Shown here: positions 9,096 to 16,704 of the stretch, piece after piece | Layout: each line of letters starts with the position of its first letter | Numbering within the stretch: position 1 is the first letter of the stretch | Source of the DNA: JARDZI01 sp041639705 | Lineage (GTDB): Bacteria > Bacillota > Clostridia > Clostridiales > Caloramatoraceae | NCBI GenBank assembly: GCA_041639705.1 | Contig: JBEQBT010000004.1 | Span: forward strand, 1 to 44,297 | DNA: 44,297 nt | Direction: 5' to 3' | Made by a program: the position numbers and the translations under genes | The notes under the pieces: model-generated | The model's database searches: none | What the model saw: only the letters and a program-made list of their open reading frames with translations | Told to the model about the DNA's origin: nothing

Positions 9096-10802
9096 ATGAA
9101 AAATCTAAAAAGTTATATTGATGCTGCTATGACAAGGGTGAAAGCTGCCCTTGTATTAAAGAATGCTTCAATTATAAATGTATTTACCCAAACAGTTGAT
9201 AAACAGGATATTGCAATAGAGGATGGAATTATAGTTGGGATAGGAAGCTATAATGGTATTACCGAAATCGATTGTAATGGACTTTTCGTAGCACCAGGCT
9301 TTATAGATTCTCATGTTCATATTGAGTCCTCAATGGTAACTCCTGAATTATTTTCACATATTCTGATAAAAAGGGGAGTTACAACAATAGTTGCAGATCC
9401 ACATGAAATTGCAAATATATTAGGTGAAGAGGGAATAGATTTTATGCTTCATAATAGTGAAAAGGCGGATATCGATACCTTTTTCATGCTTCCCTCATGT
9501 GTTCCTGCAGTTGAGTTTGAGGATAATGGAGCAGTTTTAAAAGCTGAAAATTTATCTAAATTTATTAATAACCCAAAGGTGTTAGGTCTTGGAGAAGTAA
9601 TGGATGTTAATTCGGTAACATCCTGTAATGAAAATATGCTGGATAAGATTAATTTGGCATTAGAAGCAAACAAAAGCATTGATGGACATTGCCCAAGAGT
9701 GAACAATAAAGAACTTAATGCTTATTTATGTGCCAGGATTAAAACGGATCATGAATGTACAAACCATATGGAGGCTTTGAAAAAGGTAAGCAATGGAATG
9801 TATGTAATGCTAAGAGAAGGTTCGTCCACAAGAGATCTTGTAAATCTACTTCCAGCTGTAAATAGGGATAACTATCATAGATTCTTATTCTGTACTGATG
9901 ACAGACATATTGAGGACCTAGTGGAGTATGGCAGCATTGACAACTGTATAAGGCTTGCAATTAAAAATGGACTTGATCCTATAAAGGCATACACCATTGC
10001 TAGCTTCAATGCTGCTAACTGTTATAATCTTAAGGACAGAGGTGCAATTGCACCTGGATATAAGGCTGACATAGTAATATTCGATGATATTGAAAAGTTA
10101 AATATTAGGAAAGTAATAAGGAATGGAGTGGTATATCAGGATAGTAATACTCGTTCCAGGATTGATACAAAGTCATCAATTAATATCCAGCCAATTAAGG
10201 AAAATCTATTTAAAATTGAAGGCAGGGGCGAATTCGTTAATATTATTAGGGTTCTTCCTGGTTCAGTTGAAACAAGGAAAGAAAAGAGAAAAGTCATTAT
10301 AAATAATGGTTTTATAGAAAAAGTAAATGCAGATGGAGAGATAGTAAATAAAATTGCAGTATTAGAAAGACATAAAAACACTGGAAAACACTCAGTAGGA
10401 TTTATTGAAGGTTTAGGTCTTAAAGGTGCTGCAATAGCTCAAACAATTGCACATGATTCACATAACATAATTGTTATTGGTGATAATGATAGGGATATGG
10501 AAGTTGCAGTTAATAGTATTATAAGTAATGATGGTGGAATTGTATTTGTATCAGGTGGAGAATTGTTGGAGTCGTTAAGGTTACCTATAGGAGGACTTAT
10601 GACAGGCGAAGACCCAGCAGTTGTTCTTGAGAAAATTAAAAAATTAAATTCACTTGCAAGAGAATATGGTATAAATCAGGGAGTTGATCCATTCTTAACT
10701 CTTGGATTCATGGCACTACCTGTTATTCCTGATATTAAAATAACTCCCAGGGGCTTATTTGATTATACTAGCTTTAGCTTTATAGATTTATTTACGGAGT
10801 AA
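9096..10802 (+). CDS. ade: Adenine deaminase
   Basis: A 568-residue enzyme that converts adenine to hypoxanthine and ammonia. The amidohydrolase metal motif is GFIDSHVHIESSM (H73, H75), followed by VADPHEIANI, GLGEVMD, GHCPRV, TDHECT and FCTDDRH, the pattern of the bacterial Ade family, and a C-terminal domain with GGLMTGE and FMALPVIPDIK. Full family length, no lesion seen. Start ATG 9096 follows the G-rich GGGGGGTGTAGGG. It ends the purine block: a strong terminator follows at 10839. Its product would feed the molybdenum hydroxylase, which would have to accept hypoxanthine as well as xanthine. Confidence 0.95.
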   Translation: MKNLKSYIDAAMTRVKAALVLKNASIINVFTQTVDKQDIAIEDGIIVGIGSYNGITEIDCNGLFVAPGFIDSHVHIESSMVTPELFSHILIKRGVTTIVADPHEIANILGEEGIDFMLHNSEKADIDTFFMLPSCVPAVEFEDNGAVLKAENLSKFINNPKVLGLGEVMDVNSVTSCNENMLDKINLALEANKSIDGHCPRVNNKELNAYLCARIKTDHECTNHMEALKKVSNGMYVMLREGSSTRDLVNLLPAVNRDNYHRFLFCTDDRHIEDLVEYGSIDNCIRLAIKNGLDPIKAYTIASFNAANCYNLKDRGAIAPGYKADIVIFDDIEKLNIRKVIRNGVVYQDSNTRSRIDTKSSINIQPIKENLFKIEGRGEFVNIIRVLPGSVETRKEKRKVIINNGFIEKVNADGEIVNKIAVLERHKNTGKHSVGFIEGLGLKGAAIAQTIAHDSHNIIVIGDNDRDMEVAVNSIISNDGGIVFVSGGELLESLRLPIGGLMTGEDPAVVLEKIKKLNSLAREYGINQGVDPFLTLGFMALPVIPDIKITPRGLFDYTSFSFIDLFTE

Positions 10803-10838
10803 TTAAAAAATATTTTGATTTTAATTTAATAAAAAAAT

Positions 10839-10878
10839 GTGTCCTTGACAACTTTCGTTGTTAAGGACACATTTTATT
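10839..10878 (+). terminator. Rho-independent terminator after ade
   Basis: Fourteen-base arms GTGTCCTTGACAAC (10839-10852) and GTTGTTAAGGACAC (10857-10870) with a TTTC loop and one G-U pair, followed by ATTTTATT. It is the clearest end of the purine-catabolism block. Confidence 0.9.
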
Positions 10879-10904
10879 ATTAATTCTAAAAGGGTATTTA
10901 TGTA

Positions 10905-10967
10905 TTGCCAAGGTATTATGAATATGATATCATATAAGCATATACTTAAATAGTAAGCTTATACTTA
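10905..10967 (+). promoter_or_regulatory. psuK promoter with overlapping palindrome and tandem repeats
   Basis: TTGCCA (10905-10910), 17 bases, then TATCAT (10928-10933) make a plausible sigma-A promoter. The -10 lies inside a perfect 14-base palindrome, ATATGATATCATAT (10922-10935). Two direct repeats AAGC(A/T)TATACTTA follow at 10936-10948 and 10955-10967, 19 bases apart. The arrangement suggests an operator, possibly bound by the winged helix at the N-terminus of the kinase encoded just downstream. Confidence 0.5.
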
Positions 10968-10983
10968 TAAAGGGGTTGATATT

Positions 10984-12078
10984 ATGACTGAAAGGGAGGA
11001 ACAGATTTTAACTATGATCCGCAAAAATCCAATGATATCTCAGCAGGAAATAGCTGATACACTGGGTATTACTCGCTCATCAACATCAGTACATATAACT
11101 AATTTAATAAAAAAAGGCTTGGTTAAGGGAAGAGGATATATAGTTGATGAGGGGAATTATGTTACAGTAATTGGAGCTGCTAACATAGATATGCATGGAT
11201 TTACAGCTGATAAGCTTCTGTATGAGGATTCTAACCCCGGTAGAATTAAAATATCATGTGGAGGAGTAGCAAGAAATATTGCAGAGAACCTAGCAAGAAT
11301 GGGTATTTCTGTAAAGCTTTTAACAGCACTTGGTGAGGATATATATGGTAAAAAAATTACTGAAGAAAGTAAGCTTTGTGGAATAGATATTTGTGATTCA
11401 TTAATACTTGAGGACAGCAGTACATCCATGTATATGTCAATAATGGATGAGGACGGAGACATGAAATTAGCATTATGCGATGCTGAGATTGTTGAAAAAA
11501 TTAGTGTAGATTTTATAAAAAGTAAGCATCATATATTAAATAATTCTAAAGTTATAGTTCTAGATACGGGTTTAAAAAAGGAAGTTATTGAATATGTAAT
11601 AACTACTTACAAAAATATTCCTGTTTTTCTTGATCCTGTTTCTGTTAAAAGGAGTATTAAAGTTAAGAATTTACTTAGCTATTTTGACACAATAAAGTTA
11701 AACAAACATGAAGCTGAATATTTATCAGATATGTCTATTATCAGTATGGATGACCTAGTGAAAGTAAGTGATTATTTTATAGGTAAGGGTGTCAAAAATG
11801 TATTTATTACACTAGGTAGTAAGGGTGTATATTTTAATAATGGAAATACATCTGAATATCTTTCTTCGCCAATAGTTCATGTAGTAAACGCAACTGGTGC
11901 AGGGGATGCATTTATGGCTGGGTTAGTTTATTCAAGATTAAATGAATCAACATTACATGATAGTGCTATCTTTTCTATGGGAGCAGCTATAGTTGCCCTA
12001 TCCCATGAAAACACAATTAATCCAACAATATCTGTTGAAAGTATTCAAAATAGAATTAAGGAGCTGAAAATATGTTAG
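10984..12078 (+). CDS. psuK: Pseudouridine kinase (PfkB family) with N-terminal winged helix
   Basis: A 364-residue PfkB-family sugar kinase expected to phosphorylate pseudouridine to pseudouridine 5'-phosphate. Residues 1-57 form a MarR/Lrp-like winged helix (ISQQEIADTLGITRSSTSVH), as in E. coli YeiC-type kinases. The kinase domain has the substrate-site GGVARNIAENLARMG and the catalytic/anion-hole NATGAGDAFMAGL near the C-terminus. The stop overlaps the start of the glycosidase gene by seven bases (ATGTTAG), showing translational coupling. ATG 10984 is eight bases after AAGGGG. The HTH may let the kinase control its own operon or may only be an accessory domain. A ribokinase or other nucleoside kinase role is excluded mainly by the coupled psuG. 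Confidence 0.88.
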   Translation: MTEREEQILTMIRKNPMISQQEIADTLGITRSSTSVHITNLIKKGLVKGRGYIVDEGNYVTVIGAANIDMHGFTADKLLYEDSNPGRIKISCGGVARNIAENLARMGISVKLLTALGEDIYGKKITEESKLCGIDICDSLILEDSSTSMYMSIMDEDGDMKLALCDAEIVEKISVDFIKSKHHILNNSKVIVLDTGLKKEVIEYVITTYKNIPVFLDPVSVKRSIKVKNLLSYFDTIKLNKHEAEYLSDMSIISMDDLVKVSDYFIGKGVKNVFITLGSKGVYFNNGNTSEYLSSPIVHVVNATGAGDAFMAGLVYSRLNESTLHDSAIFSMGAAIVALSHENTINPTISVESIQNRIKELKIC

Positions 12079-12989
12079 ATAAATATATTAGCATTAAACC
12101 AGAAGTAAAAGAAGCACTTGATAAGGGAACGCCAGTTGTGGCACTTGAGTCTACAATAATATCACATGGTATGCCATACCCACTTAATGTTGAAAGTGCT
12201 AAAAACTCAGAAAGAATAATTAGAGAAAATGGTGCAGTACCTGCAACTATTGCTATAATTAATGGAGTAATTAAGGTAGGTCTCACAGATGAGGAACTTG
12301 ACTACATGGGAAAAATAAAGGGAATTGCCAAGGCAAGCAGGAGAGATATGGCAGCAATTGTGGCTAAAAAGCTTGATGGTGCAACGACTGTTGCTACAAC
12401 CATGTTGGTTTCGGGTATGGTTGGAATAAAGGTTTTTGCTACAGGTGGAATAGGCGGAGCGCATAGAAACGCACAGGAAACCTTCGACATTTCTGCAGAT
12501 TTACAGGAGCTTGCAAATACTGATGTAGCTGTTATCTGCGCAGGAGCAAAGTCAATACTAGATATTGGATTAACTCTTGAATATCTTGAAACTCAAGGAG
12601 TACCAGTTCTAGGCTATAAAACTAATGACTTTCCAAATTTCTATACTAGAAAAAGTGGTTTTAAGGTTGATTATAGAGTTGATTCTCCTGAGGAAGCTGC
12701 AAATGTAATAAGAGCAAAATGGGATTTAAAACTTAAGGGTGGAGTCGTAATTGCAAACCCAATTCCAGTTAAATATGAAATGGACTATGACTATATTACA
12801 GAGTTAATAAATAATGCCCTGGCAGAAGCTAATCAGCTTGGTGTAAAAGGAAAGGAGGTTACTCCATTCCTATTAGCAAAGCTTTACAAGGATACAGAGG
12901 GAAAAAGCCTTGCATCTAATATGAAGCTTGTATATAACAATGTGGATGTGGCCTCAAAAATCGCATGTGAGTTTTATAAGATGAAATAA
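12072..12989 (+). CDS. psuG: Pseudouridine-5'-phosphate glycosidase
   Basis: A 305-residue enzyme that cleaves the C-C glycosidic bond of pseudouridine 5'-phosphate to uracil and ribose 5-phosphate. Conserved blocks of the PsuG/IndA family are present: ALESTIISHGMPYP with the catalytic-site glutamate, FATGGIGGAHRNAQETFDIS, CAGAKSILDIGLTLEYLET with the active-site lysine, GYKTNDFPNFY, and the C-terminal GKEVTPFLLAKL. Length agrees with the family. The ATG overlaps the kinase stop, so both are made from one mRNA. Together they allow growth on or salvage of modified nucleosides from RNA turnover, consistent with the nucleobase theme of the window. Confidence 0.95.
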   Translation: MLDKYISIKPEVKEALDKGTPVVALESTIISHGMPYPLNVESAKNSERIIRENGAVPATIAIINGVIKVGLTDEELDYMGKIKGIAKASRRDMAAIVAKKLDGATTVATTMLVSGMVGIKVFATGGIGGAHRNAQETFDISADLQELANTDVAVICAGAKSILDIGLTLEYLETQGVPVLGYKTNDFPNFYTRKSGFKVDYRVDSPEEAANVIRAKWDLKLKGGVVIANPIPVKYEMDYDYITELINNALAEANQLGVKGKEVTPFLLAKLYKDTEGKSLASNMKLVYNNVDVASKIACEFYKMK

Positions 12990-13051
12990 CAATATAAAAG
13001 GGCTTTTTCCAAGACTACAAAAAATAACTGTTTAACATAAAAAAATAATGA

Positions 13052-13120
13052 CTGTCATCCTGAACATAGTGAAGGATCTTTAAGATTCTTCACTATGTTC
13101 AGGATGACAGCCTCTTTTTT
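13052..13120. repeat. GTCATCCTGAAC-type palindromic repeat serving as terminator (copy 1)
   Basis: Perfect 22-base arms, 13052-13073 and 13089-13110, with a 15-base middle that can pair further (GATCTT/AAGATT). The arm starts CTGTCATCCTGAACATAGTG. CCTCTTTTTT follows the right arm, and AT-rich DNA with an A-run precedes the left arm, so it can end transcripts of psuG and of the convergent TPM-domain gene. Related copies are at 33201 and 33968, with a half-copy at 41867. Confidence 0.85.
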
Positions 13121-13186
13121 ATAAAACCAAACTATTTTGCAACAGCCTTTTTCTTTATTGAGGCTATATTCATAAAATTTTAGCCA

Positions 13187-13969
13187 TTACCAGCTTCCAG
13201 AGGAACCTCCACCTCCGGAGGAACCGCCTCCAAATCCTCCGCCTCCTCCAGAGCTTCCACCTGAAGAGCCGCCACCAAAACCACCGAAGCCGCCGAACCC
13301 TCCGAATCCACCCCAGCCTCCGCCGGGACGCCTGTGGCGTGGACCTCTTAAAATTATTGAAATAATTACTAAACCAACTATTATAAACGTAATAATGTCT
13401 CCAAGGTCTATTTTACTTTTTGAAACACTATTGCTATTATCAAAGGGAATCGTACCATTTAGTTGCACATTGTATTCTTTTGCTACCTCTCCGCTTATCA
13501 CTCTATATCCATTTAGAATTCCATCAGTATAATTTCCTTGGGAAAAATATGGCAGTATGTATTCATCCCTTATTCTACCTGTTTTACCATCGGGAAGAAT
13601 ACCTTCAAGACCATAACCAACTTCTATTCTCATTTTTCTATCCTTAACAGCAACAAGCAAAAGTACACCATTGTTTTTTTCTTTACTTCCAATTCCCCAT
13701 TTCCTAAAAAGCTCATTAGCGTATTCATCAATACTTAAATCACCAGTAGTATCTATAACAGCAACCGCAGCTTCTGCTCCTGTCTTTTGATAGAGCTCTT
13801 CTCCTATTGAAACTAATTCACTTACAGCATCTGCAGGCAGTATATTTACATAATCATTCACATATTTTTTACTTGTTGGCTGGGGAAAATCAACCTTTGC
13901 GTAAACTGCAGTAGTAAGCATCAAGACAATAGCTACTGCAACAGTTAAGATTTTTTTAACTAATTTCAC
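13187..13969 (-). CDS. TPM-domain (YgcG family) membrane protein with Gly-rich tail
   Basis: A 260-residue protein of the TPM_phosphatase/YgcG family. Residues 1-24 are a signal peptide ending near AVYA; the TPM domain covers about 33-160 (YVNDYVNILPADAV, NNGVLLLVAVKDRKMRIEVGYGLEG); a membrane helix spans about 190-208 (DIITFIIVGLVIISIIL); the remaining 50 residues are almost pure Gly, Ser and Phe. The tail gives a local GC-rich patch. The function of the family is not settled; the domain is implicated in membrane-protein repair or quality control, notably photosystem II in plants. GTG at 13969 starts right after the lemA stop, with GGGGG eight bases upstream, so the two are translated as a pair. 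Confidence 0.87.
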   Translation of the reverse strand: MKLVKKILTVAVAIVLMLTTAVYAKVDFPQPTSKKYVNDYVNILPADAVSELVSIGEELYQKTGAEAAVAVIDTTGDLSIDEYANELFRKWGIGSKEKNNGVLLLVAVKDRKMRIEVGYGLEGILPDGKTGRIRDEYILPYFSQGNYTDGILNGYRVISGEVAKEYNVQLNGTIPFDNSNSVSKSKIDLGDIITFIIVGLVIISIILRGPRHRRPGGGWGGFGGFGGFGGFGGGSSGGSSGGGGGFGGGSSGGGGSSGSW

Positions 13970-14542
13970 TTAAATGCCCCCTGAAAAATTGGCTTCAGGA
14001 ACTTTTTGAGCATCTGGAGATGCTTCAAAATAAGCCTTTTCATTATACCCAAATAGCTTTGCGAAAATCACTGTTGGAAATCGTTTTACCTTTATATTAT
14101 ATTGATTTACAACATCGTTATAATCCTTTCTTGCAACGGATATTCTATTTTCAGTTCCAGCCAGTTCATCTGAAAGCTGCCTGAAATTTGCGTCAGCCTT
14201 AAGTATAGGATAATTTTCAACAATTACTAAAAGTCTACTTAACGCGCCGCTTACTTGATCATTGGCTGCTGCCTGCTCATTTATCGTCTTAGCTCCTGCA
14301 AGATTTGCCCTTGCATTTGCTAAGCTCTCCATTATGTCCTTCTCATGGGATGCATATCCCTTTACTGTGTTAACAAGATTTGGTATTAAATCAAGTCTTC
14401 TTTGCAATTGATTTTGTATCTGGCTATAAGATGATTTGGTCCTTTGATCATAGGATACAAGACTGTTGTATGTTCCTATTCCCCACACCAATACAATTAC
14501 AATTATAACAAGGCCTATGACCCATCCCTTTAACTTTTTCAT
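13970..14542 (-). CDS. lemA: LemA family protein
   Basis: A 190-residue membrane-anchored helical protein. Residues 5-25 are one N-terminal membrane segment; the rest forms the LemA helical bundle with the characteristic YDQRTKSSYSQIQNQLQRRLDLIPNL (shown in part as RRLDLIPNLVNTVKGYASHE) and KRFPTVIFAKLFGYNEKAYFEA near the C-terminus. Length is normal. The ATG follows GGAGGG. LemA is very often encoded beside TPM-domain proteins as here; the biochemical role is not firmly known. Confidence 0.93.
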   Translation of the reverse strand: MKKLKGWVIGLVIIVIVLVWGIGTYNSLVSYDQRTKSSYSQIQNQLQRRLDLIPNLVNTVKGYASHEKDIMESLANARANLAGAKTINEQAAANDQVSGALSRLLVIVENYPILKADANFRQLSDELAGTENRISVARKDYNDVVNQYNIKVKRFPTVIFAKLFGYNEKAYFEASPDAQKVPEANFSGGI

Positions 14543-14708
14543 AATATCCCTCCATTTTGTATATAGTTTTATACTTGATATTTATATTATATTCAATTAC
14601 TAGCAATATAACAATTAAAAATGGGATATGTTAAAGAATAGTGTTGATATAAATTTACTTTATAGAAGTAATAGGTAACAAATAAAAAACAAAACTATGA
14701 TAGAATCC

Positions 14709-14820
14709 TAGTGGTCGATGCCCACATCGACAGGGCATTAAGTGCCAAGTGATACCTGCATCAATTAAGGGAATATCATATACAGCAAATGCCCCAAGCT
14801 GATGTTAGCATCGGCCACTA
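14709..14820. mobile_element. MITE-like 112-bp element, copy A
   Basis: Begins TAGTGGTCGATGCCCACATC and ends in the imperfect inverse GATGTTAGCATCGGCCACTA. Its reverse complement aligns end to end with 24282-24392, roughly four-fifths identical by eye. No reading frame. It lies between lemA and tRNA-Glu. The following 190 bases up to the tRNA hold no gene; short G/C-rich inverted stretches at 14821-14890 may be another decayed repeat. Confidence 0.7.
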
Positions 14821-14963
14821 CAGTGGGTGTCTATTTTCACCCCTATAGTGAGGTGTTGTTTAAAACCACTTAATACCCATACCCCCTCAGCTGTATATGT
14901 GATGAAGTGGTCTCTATTGACATAAATTTAATTCCTAAAAATAAAAATAAAATTGATAATTCA

Positions 14964-14993
14964 TTAGACATTATGTATAAAAGGTGATATAAT
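14964..14993 (+). promoter_or_regulatory. Probable promoter of tRNA-Glu
   Basis: TTAGAC (14964-14969), 18 bases, TATAAT (14988-14993), with the tRNA 5' end at 15013, about 13 bases after the expected start site. Confidence 0.55.
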
Positions 14994-15012
14994 AAATAAG
15001 TGCTTTAAATAT

Positions 15013-15087
15013 GGCCCCTTGGTCAAGCGGTCAAGACGCCACCCTCTCACGGTGGAATCAGGAGTTCGATTCTCCTAGGGGTCACCA
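15013..15087 (+). tRNA. tRNA-Glu (anticodon CTC)
   Basis: The cloverleaf is readable: acceptor GGCCCCT pairs with AGGGGTC with one G-U; anticodon stem CCACC/GGTGG encloses the loop CTCTCAC with anticodon CTC (reads GAG); the T arm is AGGAG-TTCGATT-CTCCT. Discriminator A 15084 and an encoded CCA (15085-15087) follow. Confidence 0.95.
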
Positions 15088-15102
15088 TTTAGTTTAAACG
15101 AT

Positions 15103-15136
15103 AAAAACACTCTATAAGTATATAGGGTGTTTTTTT
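15103..15136 (+). terminator. Rho-independent terminator after tRNA-Glu
   Basis: Arms AAAAACACTCTATA (15103-15116) and TATAGGGTGTTTTT (15121-15134) with an AGTA loop and a continuing T-run. Confidence 0.88.
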
Positions 15137-15139
15137 ATT

Positions 15140-15279
15140 GCTGCTGTAGCTTTTCTAACGCTTGAAGCAATGAATGATCTTATGCAGCTAACTATAATGC
15201 TAAAATAGTTGATATTGGTGTTGCCAATAAACAAATAGATTATGTTTTAAAAATAGCTGGCTTAATGCTTTTATTATGA
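15140..15279 (+). pseudogene. Decayed 5' fragment of an ABC exporter (fused permease-ATPase type)
   Basis: Reading from 15146 gives VAFLTLEAMNDLMQLTIMLK then a stop. Shifting frame by one after ATAATG gives KIVDIGVANKQIDYVLKIAG, then LMLLL and a stop at 15277. Joined, with one missing base near 15199, this matches by eye the first membrane segment and loop of multidrug-type ABC exporters (pattern LEAM..LMQPTIMAKIVDIGVAN). The remaining 500 or so residues are absent. It sits directly behind the tRNA terminator. No start codon or ribosome site is seen. The identification is from memory of the family, not from a search. Confidence 0.55.
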
Positions 15280-15345
15280 TTTGCATTATTAAATTTAGCT
15301 TTTTAAAAGTTTTCAAAAAGAATTATTCTATTTTTACAATATTTG

Positions 15346-15397
15346 TTGAAAAGAACCTAAATTATGTTATAATTTAATTATCTACGGATTACGTAGA
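15346..15397 (+). promoter_or_regulatory. Promoter and 5' hairpin of the nucleoside importer operon
   Basis: TTGAAA (15346-15351), 16 bases, TATAAT (15368-15373) is a good sigma-A promoter. Transcription should start near 15380, at the edge of TCTACG-GATTA-CGTAGA (15381-15397), which could be a transcript-stabilising 5' stem or an operator. I see no purine-riboswitch core in this leader. Confidence 0.7.
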
Positions 15398-15418
15398 AAA
15401 AGAAAAGGGGGCAAATGT

Positions 15419-16585
15419 ATGAAAAAAATAATGGGACTAGCATTAGCTATTTTACTTACTGTTGCTTTGTTTGCAGGCTGCAGTAAAAGCAGTACAGGAG
15501 ATAAAACAGCTACAGAAACTCCAAAACCTACTAGCTTCGAAATAGCACTAATCACTGATAAGGGAAATATTGATGACAAATCATTTAATCAGGGAGCATG
15601 GGAAGGCGTAGAAAAATTTGCTAAAGATAATAAAATCACAAGCAAATACTACAAACCAGAAGAGGCTTCTGATGCAGGTTATCTTGCACAAATTGACCTA
15701 GCTGTTACAGGTGGAGCTAAAGTTATTGTTACACCAGGTTTTCTTTTTGAGGTTCCAGTTTACGAAGCTCAGACAAGGTATCCTAATGTAAAATTTATCC
15801 TTCTTGATGGAGCACCACATACTGCTGATTATAAGACATTTAAAACAGAAGCAAACGTTGCAAGTGTTATGTATGCAGAGGAACAGTCCGGTTATCTTGC
15901 AGGATATGCTGCTGTAAAAGATGGTATGACTAAACTTGGTTACATGGGTGGTATGGCAGTTCCAGCAGTTCAGGCATTTGGTTATGGATATCTTCAAGGT
16001 GCAGAGGCTGCAGCTGTAGAACTAGGTCTTGCTAATGGTTCAGTAGCTGTAACTTATCATTACACTGGAAACTTTGAAGAAAATGATACTAATAAGGCTA
16101 CTGCAAAAACAATGTACCAGGAAGGTACAGAAGTTATATTTGCAGCTGGTGGATCTGTTGGTAAGAGTGTAATGTCAGCAGCATCTGAAGCAGGCAAAAA
16201 AGTAATTGGTGTTGACGTTGACCAGAGATATGATAGTGATACAGTTATTACTTCAGCAACCAAGGGATTGGGAGCTTCTGTTATTGCAGTTCTAGATTCT
16301 ATTTATAAATCAAACAGCTGGACTACTTATTCAGGAAAGACTACAGTCTTTAATGCAGCTAATGCTGGTGTAGGACTTCCTATAGAAGTTATCGGCGGTG
16401 GTAATGCATTTGATAGATTTACAAAATTTGACAAGGCTGCTTATGATAAAGTATTTGCAACTCTTGCAGATGGTTCCGTAAAACCTATCCGTACATTTAC
16501 AGTTGCTGATCCAAACGGAAATGCAACAGCAGCTGAGCTTACAACAAACCTTAAACTTGTAAAGGTTAAAGTTCAAACAAGATAG
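15419..16585 (+). CDS. BMP family (PnrA-like) nucleoside-binding lipoprotein
   Basis: A 388-residue substrate-binding lipoprotein of the basic membrane protein family. The signal peptide ends in the lipobox LFAGC (C20), so the mature protein is lipid-anchored outside the membrane. The BMP fold follows from residue 41 (FEIALITDKGNIDDKSFNQG), with YGYLQGAEAAA, IFAAGGSVGKSV and GVDVDQRYDS, the blocks that form the nucleoside site in PnrA-like proteins. It begins a four-gene importer with an ATPase and two permeases; binding-protein mRNA is probably more abundant than the rest because of the hairpin at 16640. Homologues in B. subtilis (NupN) bind nucleosides such as guanosine; the exact substrate here is inferred from the purine/pseudouridine setting. 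Confidence 0.92.
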   Translation: MKKIMGLALAILLTVALFAGCSKSSTGDKTATETPKPTSFEIALITDKGNIDDKSFNQGAWEGVEKFAKDNKITSKYYKPEEASDAGYLAQIDLAVTGGAKVIVTPGFLFEVPVYEAQTRYPNVKFILLDGAPHTADYKTFKTEANVASVMYAEEQSGYLAGYAAVKDGMTKLGYMGGMAVPAVQAFGYGYLQGAEAAAVELGLANGSVAVTYHYTGNFEENDTNKATAKTMYQEGTEVIFAAGGSVGKSVMSAASEAGKKVIGVDVDQRYDSDTVITSATKGLGASVIAVLDSIYKSNSWTTYSGKTTVFNAANAGVGLPIEVIGGGNAFDRFTKFDKAAYDKVFATLADGSVKPIRTFTVADPNGNATAAELTTNLKLVKVKVQTR

Positions 16586-16629
16586 TAGTAAATATATTAC
16601 AAGTATCCAGTATTAATTAACCTTATATC

Positions 16630-16678
16630 AGTGAAACTGGAGAGGAAAAGACGAACAGCTTTTCCTCTCTTATTCACT
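16630..16678 (+). promoter_or_regulatory. Intercistronic hairpin between binding protein and ATPase genes
   Basis: Perfect 11-base arms GAGAGGAAAAG (16640-16650) and CTTTTCCTCTC (16659-16669), enclosed by an outer pair AGTGAA (16630-16635)/TTCACT (16673-16678). There is no long T-run, so it is best read as a leaky terminator or a 3'-end stabilising stem that lowers downstream expression. Confidence 0.65.
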
Positions 16679-16704
16679 ATAATGGTGATATCAGGGAGGT
16701 AACC

